Shown here piece by piece: positions 13,786 to 26,313 of a stretch of DNA of 64,000 nt (position 1 is the stretch's first letter; each line of letters opens with the position of its first letter). The position numbers and the translations under genes were made by a program. The stretch is taken from assembly GCA_947179485.1 (NCBI GenBank), contig OX359247.1, positions 14,050,588 through 14,114,587 of the forward strand, read 5' to 3'. The stretch is from Allacma fusca (lineage: Eukaryota > Arthropoda > Collembola > Symphypleona > Sminthuridae). Under the pieces are notes generated by a model. The model ran no database searches. It was given only the letters and a program-made list of their open reading frames with translations, and was not told the DNA's origin.

Positions 13786-16700
13786 TTACCTGCTCCTCTA
13801 AAATATTCTCAACTTGGTCAATGTTTCCTCATCTTGTAGATCTCGTCATTCAATTTGCAAATCCTGTCTCCAGTATCATTGGCTGGCTGGCTTGTCTTGT
13901 TATCAAGGAGAGCGGAGAAGTATCTACCCAAATGTAGATACAGGAGTATGTACCCGGAACGTGTACTACCATCCACTCTTTTATGCTCTCATTTCCTCTC
14001 GTACCATCTCCAGCCTTAGTGGTGATACTTGGCCTGTATAAGTCATAGATATGAATGTACATACCTTACATAGGGAACTGTGAGCAGGTCTACAGGAGAG
14101 AAACAAGAGCTCCTCATTTTTCTCCCTCATCGAGATGATATTTTGGCGAAAAAACTCTTAGGAGTAGCTCATTTGAAAGAAAAATGAAATGTGATACTTC
14201 CAAAGGCTACAAATGGAGCAGCTACATTGGAACGATGAGAGATTAAAAGAGTAATTGCAAGAGACTAATTATATACGATCTACATACTCCTGAATTTCAA
14301 CCTTTTAGTCTCCTACAATACTAATTCCAAACTACATTAAAACATATGAGAAATGCTTGGCTAAAAAGATGGAGTATAGAACATATATCTATATGTACCT
14401 ACACTATAGGTATCTACAGATAGATAATATGTCTTTGGATGAGCCCCACTGAAAGTTTCATATGTAACTTTGTTTAACTACTACTATACAGGCAGTGTGG
14501 TGGAAAGGGACGAGAAAGTATCTACTTATTATACTATGCAATACTTGAGAATATTTAAAGTAGCTAAGCTTTGAGAAGCTAAGTATTACCTATAGGCAGA
14601 TTTCATTTCAGATAAATACAAAAGTTTATATCTATCTATTTAGCTTAAGCATAGCTAAGCGTAACCGTGGGTAGCTCTGGAATGAGAAATGAATACTTTT
14701 GTGACTGGAGTTTTACTTTCTGCTGAGAGTTTGTCTTGTGACGAAACTCATAACTTTTCTAGAGACAAAAAAAAATTGGAGGAAAGAAGGAGATATTTAA
14801 TTTTTAAAGAGGCTTCTTTAAATACCTAAAACCGGTATGAACCTATTGTGTAAGTAGATCCTATGTGGAAGATAAGAGTTTCCTTGTAGGTAAAGAAGGG
14901 GGGGAAAAAAATTTGTCCGTTAAACAAGTTCTTTCTGCTATTATTCTTTGAGGAAGGAAGCAAAAGTTTGAAGTGGTGACTATACATAAAAGATTTCCCT
15001 ATATAACCTGAAAATGCTTGAGTAATAACATTTCTTCAGAGGATATTTTCTCTAACGTCTTTTTCTTTTGTTAAGTTTTAGCTTTTATGTCCGTACTTAT
15101 ACAGTATATGAGCTTGGAAGAGATCTGAGTTGGGAAAAAAACTCGGTTGCTTGAGTTATCCGTCTATGTAGTAGAGAGGCATTACGAAAGCTCGGAGTGA
15201 CACTGTGGCAAGGTACTGCGGGTTATCATTTATAATGAGGTTATATACAGTTTGACATGTTAGGAAGCTAATTTTGATACATAATAGTACTGAGGCAGAG
15301 CCGGTATGAAAAGCCGGTAGTCAAATCCGCAGAACCCGCACGAGACTCTATATATGAGATTGAGAGGGAAGAGAGCGAGACTCCTGAGAACATTCTCATG
15401 ATGTATAGGGGCAAGTTCAAGTAATGTTCGTCGACCGTTGAGATATGTGCTGAGCAAGGAGAAAGAATAGCGAAGGGGAAGATGAAGAACCGTTGAGAAC
15501 CTGAAATGGTCTGGGAAGAGAATAGAAGTCTAAACCAAGAGATTTTGTAAGGTAAAGATCTTCTATTGAAGATGTGAGCAACTTTTAAAAGGATCCCTTG
15601 AGAAGAACCGTTGAGACTTTTTTGAGAAAAATTTCTATTCACTCGACTAGACACTTCCACATACCTTACATATATAATGACTGTAGTAGACCCGCCAAAC
15701 TACTCCCTGTACCTTAAGCAAGAATCAAGGGGACTCTTTTCCCTCCTTTTATATCCTCATAATAATAAATGAATGAAATGAATGAAAGACATTCTTACCT
15801 AAGACAAATTTTTGGCCGTTACTACAGCACACACTGCTTGGGGTTTCCCCAACTTTCCTTCTATTAATATCACACGGGGGACCCAACAGAGAAGAAAAAG
15901 ATGCCTGGTAAGAAAAAGACTGTTGGTTTTTAAGCTCAAGAAGTTCCCATCAAGTACCTCCCATCCCTTATCTGGAGGCACAAGAAGACCCTTTAAAAGT
16001 CCATTGAATTGTTGGCTCGCGACACTACAATTCTCACGAATGAGCCAACCTGAGAGGGAAATGCATTTACCTACTTCTGAGCTAAATGGTTCCGGCATTG
16101 GTTTCAGCCCCAGCTATGGCTATAGATATTACATCCCCTTGTATATCTATATTTATGTATCTATTTATATTCTATATGATCCCTAAAACATTTCCGAAGC
16201 TCCGTGAAGAGGACTTTGGTGGGTTGGGTTCTATCACGTGCCATGGAAATCAAAGATCAAGGAAATAAGAGGAGGGGAACGACGCTAAATTTCCCAAAGC
16301 TTTTGCTCCTTACACACATTATCCAAACAAGAGGAGATGAGAATAGATTAGGATTTTGACATTGTTGCACGTCCAGTCCCATTTTTATTATTTTCTTTTT
16401 TTCCAAGCCTCTCATCAACGATGGAGTCCCAGACTGGAAGGATTTCTCTACATACATACTGTCACATGTGTTTATGTATATATTTTACCGCGCAAATGCA
16501 TCGGGAACGCAAGTACCTTAAAATCCAATCGGTTTTTATGACATCCCCATTCAATCTACATGCGGCTTCATTCTTTTTTTTTTTCAAAGCTAATAAGCGA
16601 TAATAATAAAAGGTGGGTAAATAAGGAAAAAATAGATAGACCAGCAGTAGATACTTTAGGGTTTCGCTTCTCCCACTGACTCCAACTACATGGACCTAAT

Positions 16701-16972
16701 TATATGGAGCGGTGGGATATCTACATATCTATAATTACATATCTGTATATGCAGCTATTTCTCTATGGATGTTTGATTTCATGAGGATTACTAGAGAACC
16801 CACTGATATTTACCATCTCATTGAGTATATATACTTTTTAAAGTCTGTTTGGAGAATTTCTTTTGAGTCTCTCCATTGCATGGGCTCGTGCTACGACGAT
16901 GAAAAAATACGCCCACCAAAAGAGCTTTGGTAGTAGATTTAGCAGTCCTAGTAGAGGTAAGTAATAAGAAGA

Positions 16973-17042
16973 AGAGAGAGAGAGTGGAGAGGTAGAAGTA
17001 GAATGAGAGAGAGAGAGAGAGGGAAAGAGAGAGAGAGAGAGA
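16973..17042. repeat. Imperfect GA-rich purine tract just upstream of the inferred prospero start site
   Basis: About 70 bases of GA repeats with GGA, GTA and GAA interruptions, on the purine strand, ending roughly 100 bases before the initiator at 17147. GA tracts upstream of insect promoters often bind GAGA factor; its use here is an inference. Confidence 0.9.
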
Positions 17043-17146
17043 AAAAAAAAGGCGATACTACTGTATAGTTGACGTACGACTATTTCCAACTCCGAGTCTT
17101 TCTCTCCACCGTATCTGGTTGTAGTCTCCGGGAAATTCTTAAGGCG

Positions 17147-17181
17147 TCAGTCTTGTGAGGTCAGTTGGAGAGAGCAGACGT
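17147..17181 (+). promoter_or_regulatory. Inr + DPE core promoter (inferred start site 17149)
   Basis: TCAGTC at 17147-17152 matches the arthropod initiator TCAKTY, with the A (+1) at 17149. AGACGT at 17176-17181 matches the DPE consensus RGWYVT and falls exactly at +28 to +33, the only spacing at which a DPE works with an initiator. No TATA box is seen about 30 bases upstream. A second TCAGTT occurs at 17161 but has no DPE at the right distance. Assignment to prospero rests on strand, the GA-rich region and the donor at 17837; no cDNA is available. Confidence 0.6.
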
Positions 17182-17212
17182 AAATCGATAATATTATCCT
17201 CTCTTGTAGAGT

Positions 17213-17272
17213 GAGAGAGAGAGAGAGAGAGAGAGCGAGAGAAAGAGTCGTGTGTGTGTGTGTGTGTGTGTG
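17213..17272. repeat. Compound (GA)n-(TG)n microsatellite
   Basis: A GA tract (17213-17235) and a TG tract (17250-17272) are separated by about 14 purine-rich bases, inside the inferred leader exon. Confidence 0.95.
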
Positions 17273-17736
17273 CCGTAGTGTGTATGGTTGCCCAGTTTTA
17301 GAAACTTGCTAATGGTCAGTCGCGAAGATCTTTCTCTTCTGCTTGGTCCTTTTAGATTGAGGAAGGGGTGGAGTTTTGCAAAGAGCGCAACTTCTTGCGC
17401 AACATCTTGTTTTTTCTATTTTGTAAACCTACGGATTCTGACTACGAGAGAGCTGGAACGCTTCCTTTTAAATACTCGGCCAATCTTAGACTTGCTTCTT
17501 ATAGACGGGATAGTCTTTGAGAGACTAACAACTCAAGCACCCACCTCTGCTCCGAGCAGCTCCAGCCAAGCAGTAGAGTTCCTTCCTTTTTGGCGGAAAC
17601 GTCTACAGTTGTAAACCACATCTCCGACTACGACTTCCCACACCAACATCCTCATCATCATCGTCTCTCAGAGACGAGGAGTTTTGTAGGAACGTGTGTG
17701 TGTGTGTGTGCTGAGTCCTTACACACTGCCACACGA

Positions 17737-17743
<7 letters not shown>

Positions 17744-17769
<26 letters not shown>
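17744..17769. repeat. (GA)n microsatellite
   Basis: GA tract with one T interruption at its start, 70 bases before the inferred donor at 17837. Confidence 0.9.
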
Positions 17770-18324
17770 CGAGGGGAGCGTAGTAAAATAATAATATATA
17801 CAAACACCAGCAGCCCAACTCATTTGAGACTTTTAAGGTAGGAAATCACACCAGGATTCACCCAACAACTTCACCCTATAATAGATTCTCATTGGGAGGA
17901 ATAAACAAAGAATTAACTGCGAAAAAAAAAATATAAAATTGCTGAGGTGGCCAGCGCCAAACGTTGTAATCTTGTATTGAACCTCATTATCGTATTCCCC
18001 TGTAATTTTTTTTTTGCAAGTAATTGTTACACAAATACCTATCTCTCTCAGCAGAACTACTTTGACATTAACATTTAGTAGGAAAATTGCTTGGATAAAT
18101 AGACAACTGTGAAGGGATAGGAGTATATGAACCTTACTATTGTACTATACAGTGTGCTATTCATAAGTAAATATATATCTATGGGTATCTGAGTATACAA
18201 GAGAAAAAAAAATACACACATTGGTTATCGTCGTACCAATTTTAATCTTTTCTCTCTCGTTGATAACAACATTAAACCTGACTCTTCTCCGTGTGCTTTT
18301 TTGCTTATGTGCCCCCCATCCTCG

Positions 18325-18472
18325 TATATAATATAGTCTCAACGAGATATACAATACACAACTCTCCAACCGATAACCGTAACATACACGGTTGAATAAA
18401 TTAGTTTTTTCACGGTCTTCCAAGGAACCAGTCATCTTGTGTTGACTCCCCCACTGAAGCACTCTGTGTCTG
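18325..18472 (+). promoter_or_regulatory. Possible alternative TATA-type promoter and first exon
   Basis: TATATAATATAG at 18325-18336 resembles a TATA box, and a strong donor (TCTG|GTAAGTCA, exon side ending at 18472) lies about 140 bases downstream on the same strand. Together they could make a short noncoding first exon starting near 18355. No initiator match was found at the expected position, so this is weak. Confidence 0.2.
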
Positions 18473-19898
18473 GTAAGTCACCCCTTTTTCCTTTTGATCT
18501 CTCTTTGGCTACCTTTTCCATAGCACTTCTTCTCCTTCATCTTACAAGACATTTTTCTTCTTTTTTAATAACCCAATCATCATTCCCGAAGTTTCTTCCT
18601 CATTTTTTTTTACAGATATCTGTATTTCCATAAATTGTTACTTTTTGGGATGTCTTCAAAATTTCTAAGAAATTTGAAGATTAAGACAGTTCAAGTAATA
18701 AGGCCCTTCTTTAAAGTCTCGTCATCCTTTCAAAATAGTATTTGTATTCAAATGTTTTGATTTGATGGTGCCATTATTTTATTACCGTGTTATAACTCAA
18801 AAAGATTTTTGTTTCCTGTCCCAATGTCTTGTTCTTGTGAGGTCTTGTAGAAGTGCTATGAAGGATTGTGTTGGATTGCTTTGTAATTTAATGAAGATTA
18901 TTATTATTTTAATGTAACTCTCAGCCTGAGATTTTGGGAATTTTTCTGGGATTGTATAATGGATTAAGAAATTGTGTGAGGAGATTTGTTTGGAGTTAAT
19001 AGACTTTATAGTAGATTACGGTAGGTTTCCACACATGGAGGAAACGTTTAGTTACTAGTATCTAACGATAGTTAAGCCCAGGTATAGGTTCCATTGGGGA
19101 TGACTCAAGATTCCTAGCCAACGAGAATAGCTGTGTTGCGATGTTGCGAAATCCCTGATATTTATTTCTTGTTGTGGGTGATACAGTTTTAGTCGATATC
19201 ACATGATAGGGATGAAGTAGCCTATGCAGCTATTATAAGACTCTCATTTGTGCTCCACACACGCTCTCTCAGGCTTATATATGGAGTTGGGATAGAGCGC
19301 CATTAAAAGAGTTCTCTCCGTGTACGGGCCAGCTATAGTATGCATTAATGCACTTTATGACACTTCATAATAGATAGATACACATAATTATGTATGTATG
19401 GACACACATCCATGTGTGCAAGACTCGTTGATTTTGAAAGGGAGCTGCGGCAAGGGACTGACTACTTACATATATCCTGTGTGTATAGTCATAGGACGTC
19501 ATTCTCCGGGACATGATGAGTGAGAAAGAGGGCCGGAGCGGAGGAGCTTCAGTGATTGTTGCTCCTTGCCATTATTACTATGCACGCCAAACCAGACCTT
19601 AATCAAAAGAGGGTTAAAGTCTCATCAAGTAGTTGTAAACTTTGCTAAAGTTTCGCATTTAAATTTAGCCATGATACATCCCATGTTACTGTTTCTAGCT
19701 TAAGGTTTCCTCGTCGCTCTAGATAAAGTATTTACAAGTGATTGTGATCATGTTTGTCAAATCCAGGATGCTCCTACTCCTACTAGTTACCTGCAAGTAG
19801 TCACAGAGGCCATGGTGGCTATATGAGCATAAGTATCTATCTATATTTCCCATGACATAATAGCCTCTCTTACTGGATCCCCCTTGATATCAGCACAC

Positions 19899-19934
19899 CT
19901 GAGAGTAATGCCTGAGAGTAATGCCTGAGAGTCA
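19899..19934. repeat. Short tandem repeat of GAGAGTAATGCCT
   Basis: Nearly three head-to-tail copies of the 13-base unit (CTGAGAGTAATGC form). The last copy is partial. Confidence 0.85.
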
Positions 19935-20225
19935 TAAAGAAAAAAGAGTGTCGTGATTGGAAAGAACATGTGCTAAAAAACTGAAATATAATAAAGCATG
20001 AGTATTTTGCAACCTGCTATTTTGCATGTTGTTCCATAGAAGTTTTGTATGTAGAGTTAGATGCACAAGTGAGACAGTCAACGAGTGGTTTTTCCTAGAA
20101 GTAGGTTAAATGAAGGTGAGGCTAAAGGAGAGAGAGTCACACTCACACACGATATCTCTACACTTACACATTGTCATCATCATCGTCGCCGACGTCCTTT
20201 GCTGGATATATTTATATATATATAG

Positions 20226-20260
20226 GGAGAGAGAGAGAGAGAGACAGAGAGACAGAGAGA
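20226..20260. repeat. (GA)n microsatellite with CAGA interruptions
   Basis: A GA tract broken by two ACAGAGAG units, directly after a TATATATATA run. Confidence 0.9.
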
Positions 20261-23060
20261 TTGCTATTTTTCCGCACACCCCTCATCTTGTATGTATGCA
20301 GGGCTCCCATCAAGTAGTGTTATCAATTTTAAGGTATTTTCCGCGATAAAGAACCTTTTTTCTAAAACCTTGGCTTGCTTTAAAGTTCTTATCACACAAT
20401 AACCATATTAACTACAAATATTCACGCGGACTTGTTTATTAACGCCCCCTTAGATCCATACAGCTCAGCGTTTTTCGCTCCTAGCTGCATACATATGAAT
20501 GAAGGTACATATTTGTATTTATGTCAGTGTGTATTCCCAGCTCTGCACTGGATTCCATCTGTGAGTATATCTATAGAGAGGAAAGAAGAAAAAAAATGAG
20601 TCAAATAATAAAAACGTATGAGTTTACATATATATAGATACGAGGAGTTTACGTCGTTACTTATGTTTCCCTCTTACTCTTGTGTATCTCTGGGTTTGCC
20701 TTCCTACAATATTGGTTCGGTTTGGTTCCTCAGCGTGTATTTTAGCATTTTGTTTGTATATGTACATTTGTGGGCTATTAGTGTAGGGACGTTCATATAG
20801 ATAGATACATATGTATGCTGGCGGAGAGTCTATGTGAATGGACAAAAGTGCTCTGCCCTCCTTGTGTGCTATCTGGGAGAGTGTGTGCATGTTGTTGTTG
20901 TACAACAGACATTTCTACATGAAAAATAATGATCTCTTCCCATAAAAAATGTGTGACCGAGTTGTACTTTACTCTCCTAGAGGAGAGGGCTGTAACTTGC
21001 TTCAAGTTTCGTGGTGGTAGCTTGGCAATGCCGAGTATCAGGGAAAAAAGGGAGATAGAGACAGAGACAAGGAGGAGAGAAACGATGATCGTCGTCGTTG
21101 TCGTCCACAACTCTGACGACGCCCACTGGAAATGGGCTCACATCCCAGACTTTTTTTTAAAGGGAAGGAAATGGGAAGTGACGTGGAAATGGAATCGGAA
21201 GTGGAGTAATCCAGGTAGAAATCCTTGTCATAGAAAACTCACATCCGGTTTTTTCGCCCTTTATTTTCTCTATCTTATTTTCCGTGATTTCTGTCTATGC
21301 ATAATCCACAAAGTTGAGAAAAAACTTGAATCGTATATAAGTAATTATGGGAGTAGATATGTACACATCCCACCGTAGTCGGACCCTGTGGAACTTACTC
21401 TTATGTAGTTCTCTGTTTCGCTTGAAAAATCACTGGAAAACTTGACATTCTCTTCCTATCCCTATAATCTCTATATATTATGCTTCTCTTCGAGTCCAAA
21501 CTTTAAATATCCTTCTGATCATCCTCATCCTCATCCTTTTGACCGGAGCTTGGTGTGTGGGACTACTCCTGTAAATGAGGATGATGAGAAAATTAAGAGG
21601 GAAGGAAATCTGGATGAATCTACATCCTTTAACTGTAACGATGATGACCAGCAGTTCCTTCCTTCGTCCTGTGTATAGCCTCCAAGTCCCTTTAAAATTG
21701 TAGAGGTGAATTGAATGATTTAAATCCTGTATACAAAACACCTTTCCGATGATGCCTGTGTGTGTATGAGTCTTTGATGTGTAGAGACACAGGCGGTGAG
21801 TGTAAGTTTACATTTTACTGCACCTCTTTAACTTTTAAACGAATACACCCACATTCATGGTAGGACTTGTAGGAAAGAGGACAGACACGTTGCTCCTGCA
21901 GATGAAAAAAAAAGAAATCTTTTCCTTGTTCGAATACTAGAATATATACCCTGTTGAGCACGAAGGTACACCCAGACACACACACAAAACGGAGAGGACA
22001 TAACCACGCTGAGTGTAAACATAACGTGAGGAGTTTGTACAGTTATGAACATATGTACAAAATGCAGGGATGAATTTGAGGGGAGTTTATACCATTTCCC
22101 CTGATAAGGTTGTTATAACCATAAACCTACATTTTGGGAGAGTACCAATTCCTGAGTTGGAGTGTTACATGATGTATGAGTCTGCTCTGGAGTATAGTTT
22201 ATTAGAAGCGGGGCTGTGTGTATATAGAAGGGAGAGAATTGCCTTGGTGCATATACTTATAAGCAGCCATGCATATCCCCATGCCCATTCTTAACACTGC
22301 CTTTCCTTCTTTCTACTTTACACAAGCCCTTCGTCTTGTGAGATGTTTTTACTCGTCCTTTCCTCCCCTCTCCTACTAAGAAGTTTCTTCTTGGGAAAAC
22401 CTTTTTTGTTCAAGAATCTCATTCATGTATTCACAATCACCGTTTTCACTACTACTTTATCTCTCACTCTTACTCACTCTCTGACTCTCTTCAGGACTCT
22501 TGTATTCCTTAATGGGACCTACTTGTTAATTCACTTTGGTGTTTTTACTCCTTTTCCTATTTCTCTTTCACTCCTGCTTACGTTTATATTTCTTTAAGTA
22601 GCATCAACTTCAGTACTATAATTCCTACACTGTTTCTTCCATATAGTAAAGTAGGACTGTGTCACGCTCAGGCTCAATATGTACATATGTATGCATGTAA
22701 GGACAAAAAGACTTGGTGTAAATCATGGAAGAAGGCACAGGTGGGCTAGAACATTATACAGTATTATATAATTACGTGCATGCAGGAGTAGGAAGTTTTT
22801 TCTCCTAAAGTAGGATTCAATTTTTGATTCATGTAGGTTTTTGGAGGTTTAGCTCATTTTTTAAACATACCAAGAGGGTGTATGATGTCTGTGTATGGAT
22901 TGCATGGGAAAGCACTCAAGTTTTTCCCAGAACTTAGCACTTGCTCTAAAGTTGTGTTTGTCTTTGGTATGAGAAAATTTAAGGGAAAAATAAAAAAAAA
23001 TCACGATATAGTTTCTCCTTCGATCCTCATTTATAAATCATGTGTTTGTTGTTTGAACTA

Positions 23061-23085
23061 TGTGTGTGTGTATGTGTGTGTGTAT

Positions 23086-23120
<35 letters not shown>
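23061..23120. repeat. (TG)n microsatellite, about 60 bp
   Basis: TG tract with several TATG interruptions in the left half and a clean right half. Confidence 0.95.
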
Positions 23121-23121
<1 letters not shown>

Positions 23122-23613
23122 TTGGACGGGAGAGAGAGACAACCATGCATGTGTCTTTGAGGCATGTCCTTTGCATACTACTGGAAAGTAAACACTTAGC
23201 TTTGCATGCGTTTTCACAGGTTTTTCGACGTCAGAATATTATAGAAATCCCGTCCACACACAGACATACTTAGAATAATAGCAGGGTTATCTCCACAAGT
23301 TTTCTCGACGATGTTCAATCATCGTAAGGTTGTCATTTGAACATGACCAAGCAGTCGGAGACGACGACGATCGTCAAAAAACTTTCTATGTATGTGTATA
23401 AGTGAAATGGTAGAAAACACATTAGTTCGTACGTACATACATATATGGGGCTAGTATGTAGGGCGGTAGTGTAAACAAACTTATATGGGTGTAGCTAATG
23501 ACAGACATACCTTCTGAGGTAACTTGTCTATCTTTTGTAGACGTAACACTCACTTGATTTCCACTTAATATTACATAGTTTCACAAAGGCAAGGATATAG
23601 GAAGGACATATTG

Positions 23614-23660
23614 AGGAGAGAGAGAGAGAGAGAGAGTGAGTGAGTGAGTGAGTGAGTGAG
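23614..23660. repeat. (GA)n followed by (GTGA)n microsatellite
   Basis: A GA dinucleotide tract passes into a GTGA tetranucleotide tract of about six units. The tetranucleotide part probably arose from the dinucleotide tract by point change and slippage. Confidence 0.95.
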
Positions 23661-24314
23661 CTCATCGTTCCTCCTGTTTGTTTTCTTGCGGGCTCCATCC
23701 ATGGCAGTGTACATGTCATCCCTCATATGTGAGGTTTACTTAACTACTTTAAGCTGACTCCGTCAGCCCAGCATTCTGTTCTTTTTGATGGGAGTTAGGC
23801 ATATCTGATGATGGGAGTAAAAGCCTAACTTGTATTGATTTTTCGTTGGAGAAAATAACACTGTCTTGCTTTTTTCTTAATGATACTCCTCTCACCATCA
23901 CGTCTCTCCCGAGGACGGCTCTATGGGTCATTATACAGCACATGTTTCTTCCCTCCTCTCAGCACACCTCCTCCTCCTCTCCGTGTGTAATCAAACCCTC
24001 AACTTTACTTACAACATTTTGAAGAGCAGTGTCGATAAAGAGGTTCCTCTTGTGTGTATTTATAGTTAGGAGAAATACGAGAGACACAGAAACGACTTGG
24101 CAATTAATCGATCGAAGGGAATGATTCATATTATTTTTCCAAAACATCTGCCCCTTGAAGGGGTCCAGAATGAGCGTGTGCTCAAACGTCGTTCCTTTTT
24201 AGTTCCTTTCATCTAGGTCTATCCTGGTAATAAATAGGAACAAGGGAAGGAGTCGAACAAAGAACCCAAGGGTTCTACGAAGGGTTCTACGCCGTGTTTC
24301 TGAGAGGGTTTTCC

Positions 24315-24342
<28 letters not shown>
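24315..24342. repeat. (AG)14 microsatellite
   Basis: Perfect AG tract. Confidence 0.95.
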
Positions 24343-24345
<3 letters not shown>

Positions 24346-24746
24346 AATGAGCTGAGTATATGTATGTATAGACTTGGCCCTCATGCCGTCCCTACCATAA
24401 GAGAGTAACTAACTTGGAGCTCCAGACAAGCAGCTGGGTATGAAGAGAGAGACTTTCACTACTACTACTACTACGACTCCACCATGTACTATGACGAAGG
24501 GTCATTGTATGTTCAAAGTCTTTTCGGGGTTCCGTTTTTTTCTCTCTTCCAAAACCTATCTCTTTTCCCCGGTGATGTACATAGGGCCTGAGCCTCACTG
24601 GGTCTCTTTATACAATTAAAGGTTATATTTATAAAGGGATTTCTAGGGTACGCGGCTACGATGTCGTATTCGTAATCGTGGCCGTATTTCGTACAAGATG
24701 GATTTTTCCATGTCTAAAGAGACAGAGGAAAGAGTGGCATACGCTC

Positions 24747-24747
<1 letters not shown>

Positions 24748-24775
<28 letters not shown>
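24748..24775. repeat. (CT)14 microsatellite
   Basis: Perfect CT tract, in opposite orientation to the AG tract 400 bases upstream. Confidence 0.95.
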
Positions 24776-24778
<3 letters not shown>

Positions 24779-25645
24779 TTTGGGTCTCCCTATTAATCTA
24801 CATACGGATTGTCCCTCCATACATATCCCACAATCATACAGGGTTACTCCAGAAGAATCAGCTGTGTGTTTGTGCACTATGAATACTTGCTCCTGTCTTT
24901 GTCGAGTCATATGTGAGTATGTACTAAATCGTTGGTTTGTGAGTATACAAAAAGGAGGACGCCTGGACGCGTGGCTTCGTATATTGTTCCACAGACACTT
25001 ATATCTATTATGGTTACATAGTTACGCACATATCCTCCTTTTGTATGTATCCTATGTATGGGAGGAGGGAATGTGTTATGCAGGAGTGTAGGATAAGAGC
25101 CAGGTGGTTTTCTCTCTCTTTTCCTTTTTCTCTGGCTTATGCTTTAAAAGCATTCCTCCCCTTCTCGCGATCTCAAAAATGTTCAACTTATTCTTCTCTA
25201 GGAAGACCAGTATGTTATTGCCTCTGGATTCATATGTACTTGCGTGCTCAAGACCGCCCTATGCATCATCCCATATAGACCGGGAGCATTTTTTTTTCTG
25301 GAAAATTACATTTATCACGTTATTCTCTTCTGTACTTTTTTTTCCATATCCTCTCCTATGCTTTAACATATATAGAAACTCCCTTTATATACATAGGTTC
25401 CAAATGCTAAGTTGCACCGGGTGTATGAAACATATTCAATTGCATTTCTGCTTTCCATCTCGATACCAACTTCCAACTCCTCTCATTGAGGTTTTATTAC
25501 GTATTAAGAGGCATGTTTTTAGATAAGCAGAGGAGTTGCTGGCTTCACTGTAAACTGAATTGCTATGGCCGTATGTCTTGTGCCTTGATAACATCAGAAA
25601 AGTTCTATTGACTCTCTTGACTTAACCGCGTAGGTACATTGATCC

Positions 25646-25677
25646 TGTGTGAGTGTGTGTGAGTGTGTGTGTGTGTG
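25646..25677. repeat. (GT)n microsatellite with GAGT interruptions
   Basis: GT tract interrupted twice by GA. Confidence 0.9.
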
Positions 25678-26278
25678 GGGTCTATGTGTATCTGTAAGTG
25701 CAGATAAGAATGGCAGGTTTCATCTGGAGGAAAAATACTACCCCATTTAATAATTTTGATGCGAAAATTCCTTGTAGATTTCAATGATCTTGTGTGACAT
25801 CGCTCCAGATCTCCAGCATTGTGTGTAGTACAAAGAGACAGGGAAATATATGGCATGTGTTTTATTATCGGTGGAAAAAAAAAGCTTCCTCTGCAGTACG
25901 AATTCTCTGTGTACAGTCGTATGTACATAGCTACTTATATTATTTTTAGTAGCTCAAGTATTATAGCCTGAGTGTACTGGAAGTACATTCTTATTCCATG
26001 CAATAAATTTGTCTATTATTTTCTTAAACACTTGCCTTTAACTTATATTATTGACTTTGCGTCTGCTTCGCTCGTATTGTTTGCTAATCTATATTCTCAG
26101 CCTATTGGAGGCTGTGGAGAGGTGACAAGGTGGGTAGATGATGATCCTCTCGGCACATTTATATAGAGCATTGTCTAATAATTGTAAGTATATAGCCGTG
26201 TAAGTGGTTCATCGTGGAATACTACCTTAATCCTTATTTTGCAGATATCTATTGAGATAGGGATATCTGGCAATTTAT

Positions 26279-26313
26279 TCTCTCTCTCTCTGTCTCTGTC
26301 TCTCTCTCTCTCC
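26279..26313. repeat. (CT)n microsatellite with TGTC interruptions
   Basis: CT tract broken by two TGTCTC units. Confidence 0.9.

Larger units (their letters stand above)
8909..17146. other. Microsatellite-rich spacer upstream of the inferred prospero promoter
   Basis: No conserved protein is recognised. The longest open frames here (for example 15268-15660 on the minus strand) show no domain, and several run through simple repeats. The stretch may hold regulatory DNA for prospero, which is inferred only from position. Confidence 0.5.
17149..17837 (+). other. pros: Inferred noncoding first exon (5'UTR) of prospero
   Basis: The exon would run from the Inr/DPE start to the donor TTTTAAG|GTAGGAAA (GT at 17838-17839). 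It would be spliced to the acceptor CTCTTTGCAG ending at 28058, giving an intron of about 10.2 kb. The leader holds (GA)n at 17213-17235, (TG)n at 17250-17272, (TG)n at 17694-17710 and (GA)n at 17744-17769, plus several small upstream frames. A leader this rich in simple repeats would be slow to translate. The exon assignment is inference. Confidence 0.4.

Noticed and set aside
15268..15660. 130-codon open frame on the minus strand
   Set aside because: No recognisable domain, no good splice context, unremarkable composition; probably chance.
20929..21378. 149-codon open frame on the plus strand
   Set aside because: Mixed low-complexity pieces (Arg-Glu and Val runs) with no family resemblance; it lies in the inferred prospero intron.
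23640..23660. CRISPR-like direct repeat
   Set aside because: It is a plain GTGA tetranucleotide tract without spacers, in a eukaryotic genome.
25104..25526. 140-codon open frame on the plus strand
   Set aside because: Phe/Leu/Ser-rich as expected from pyrimidine-rich DNA; no domain or conserved motif.
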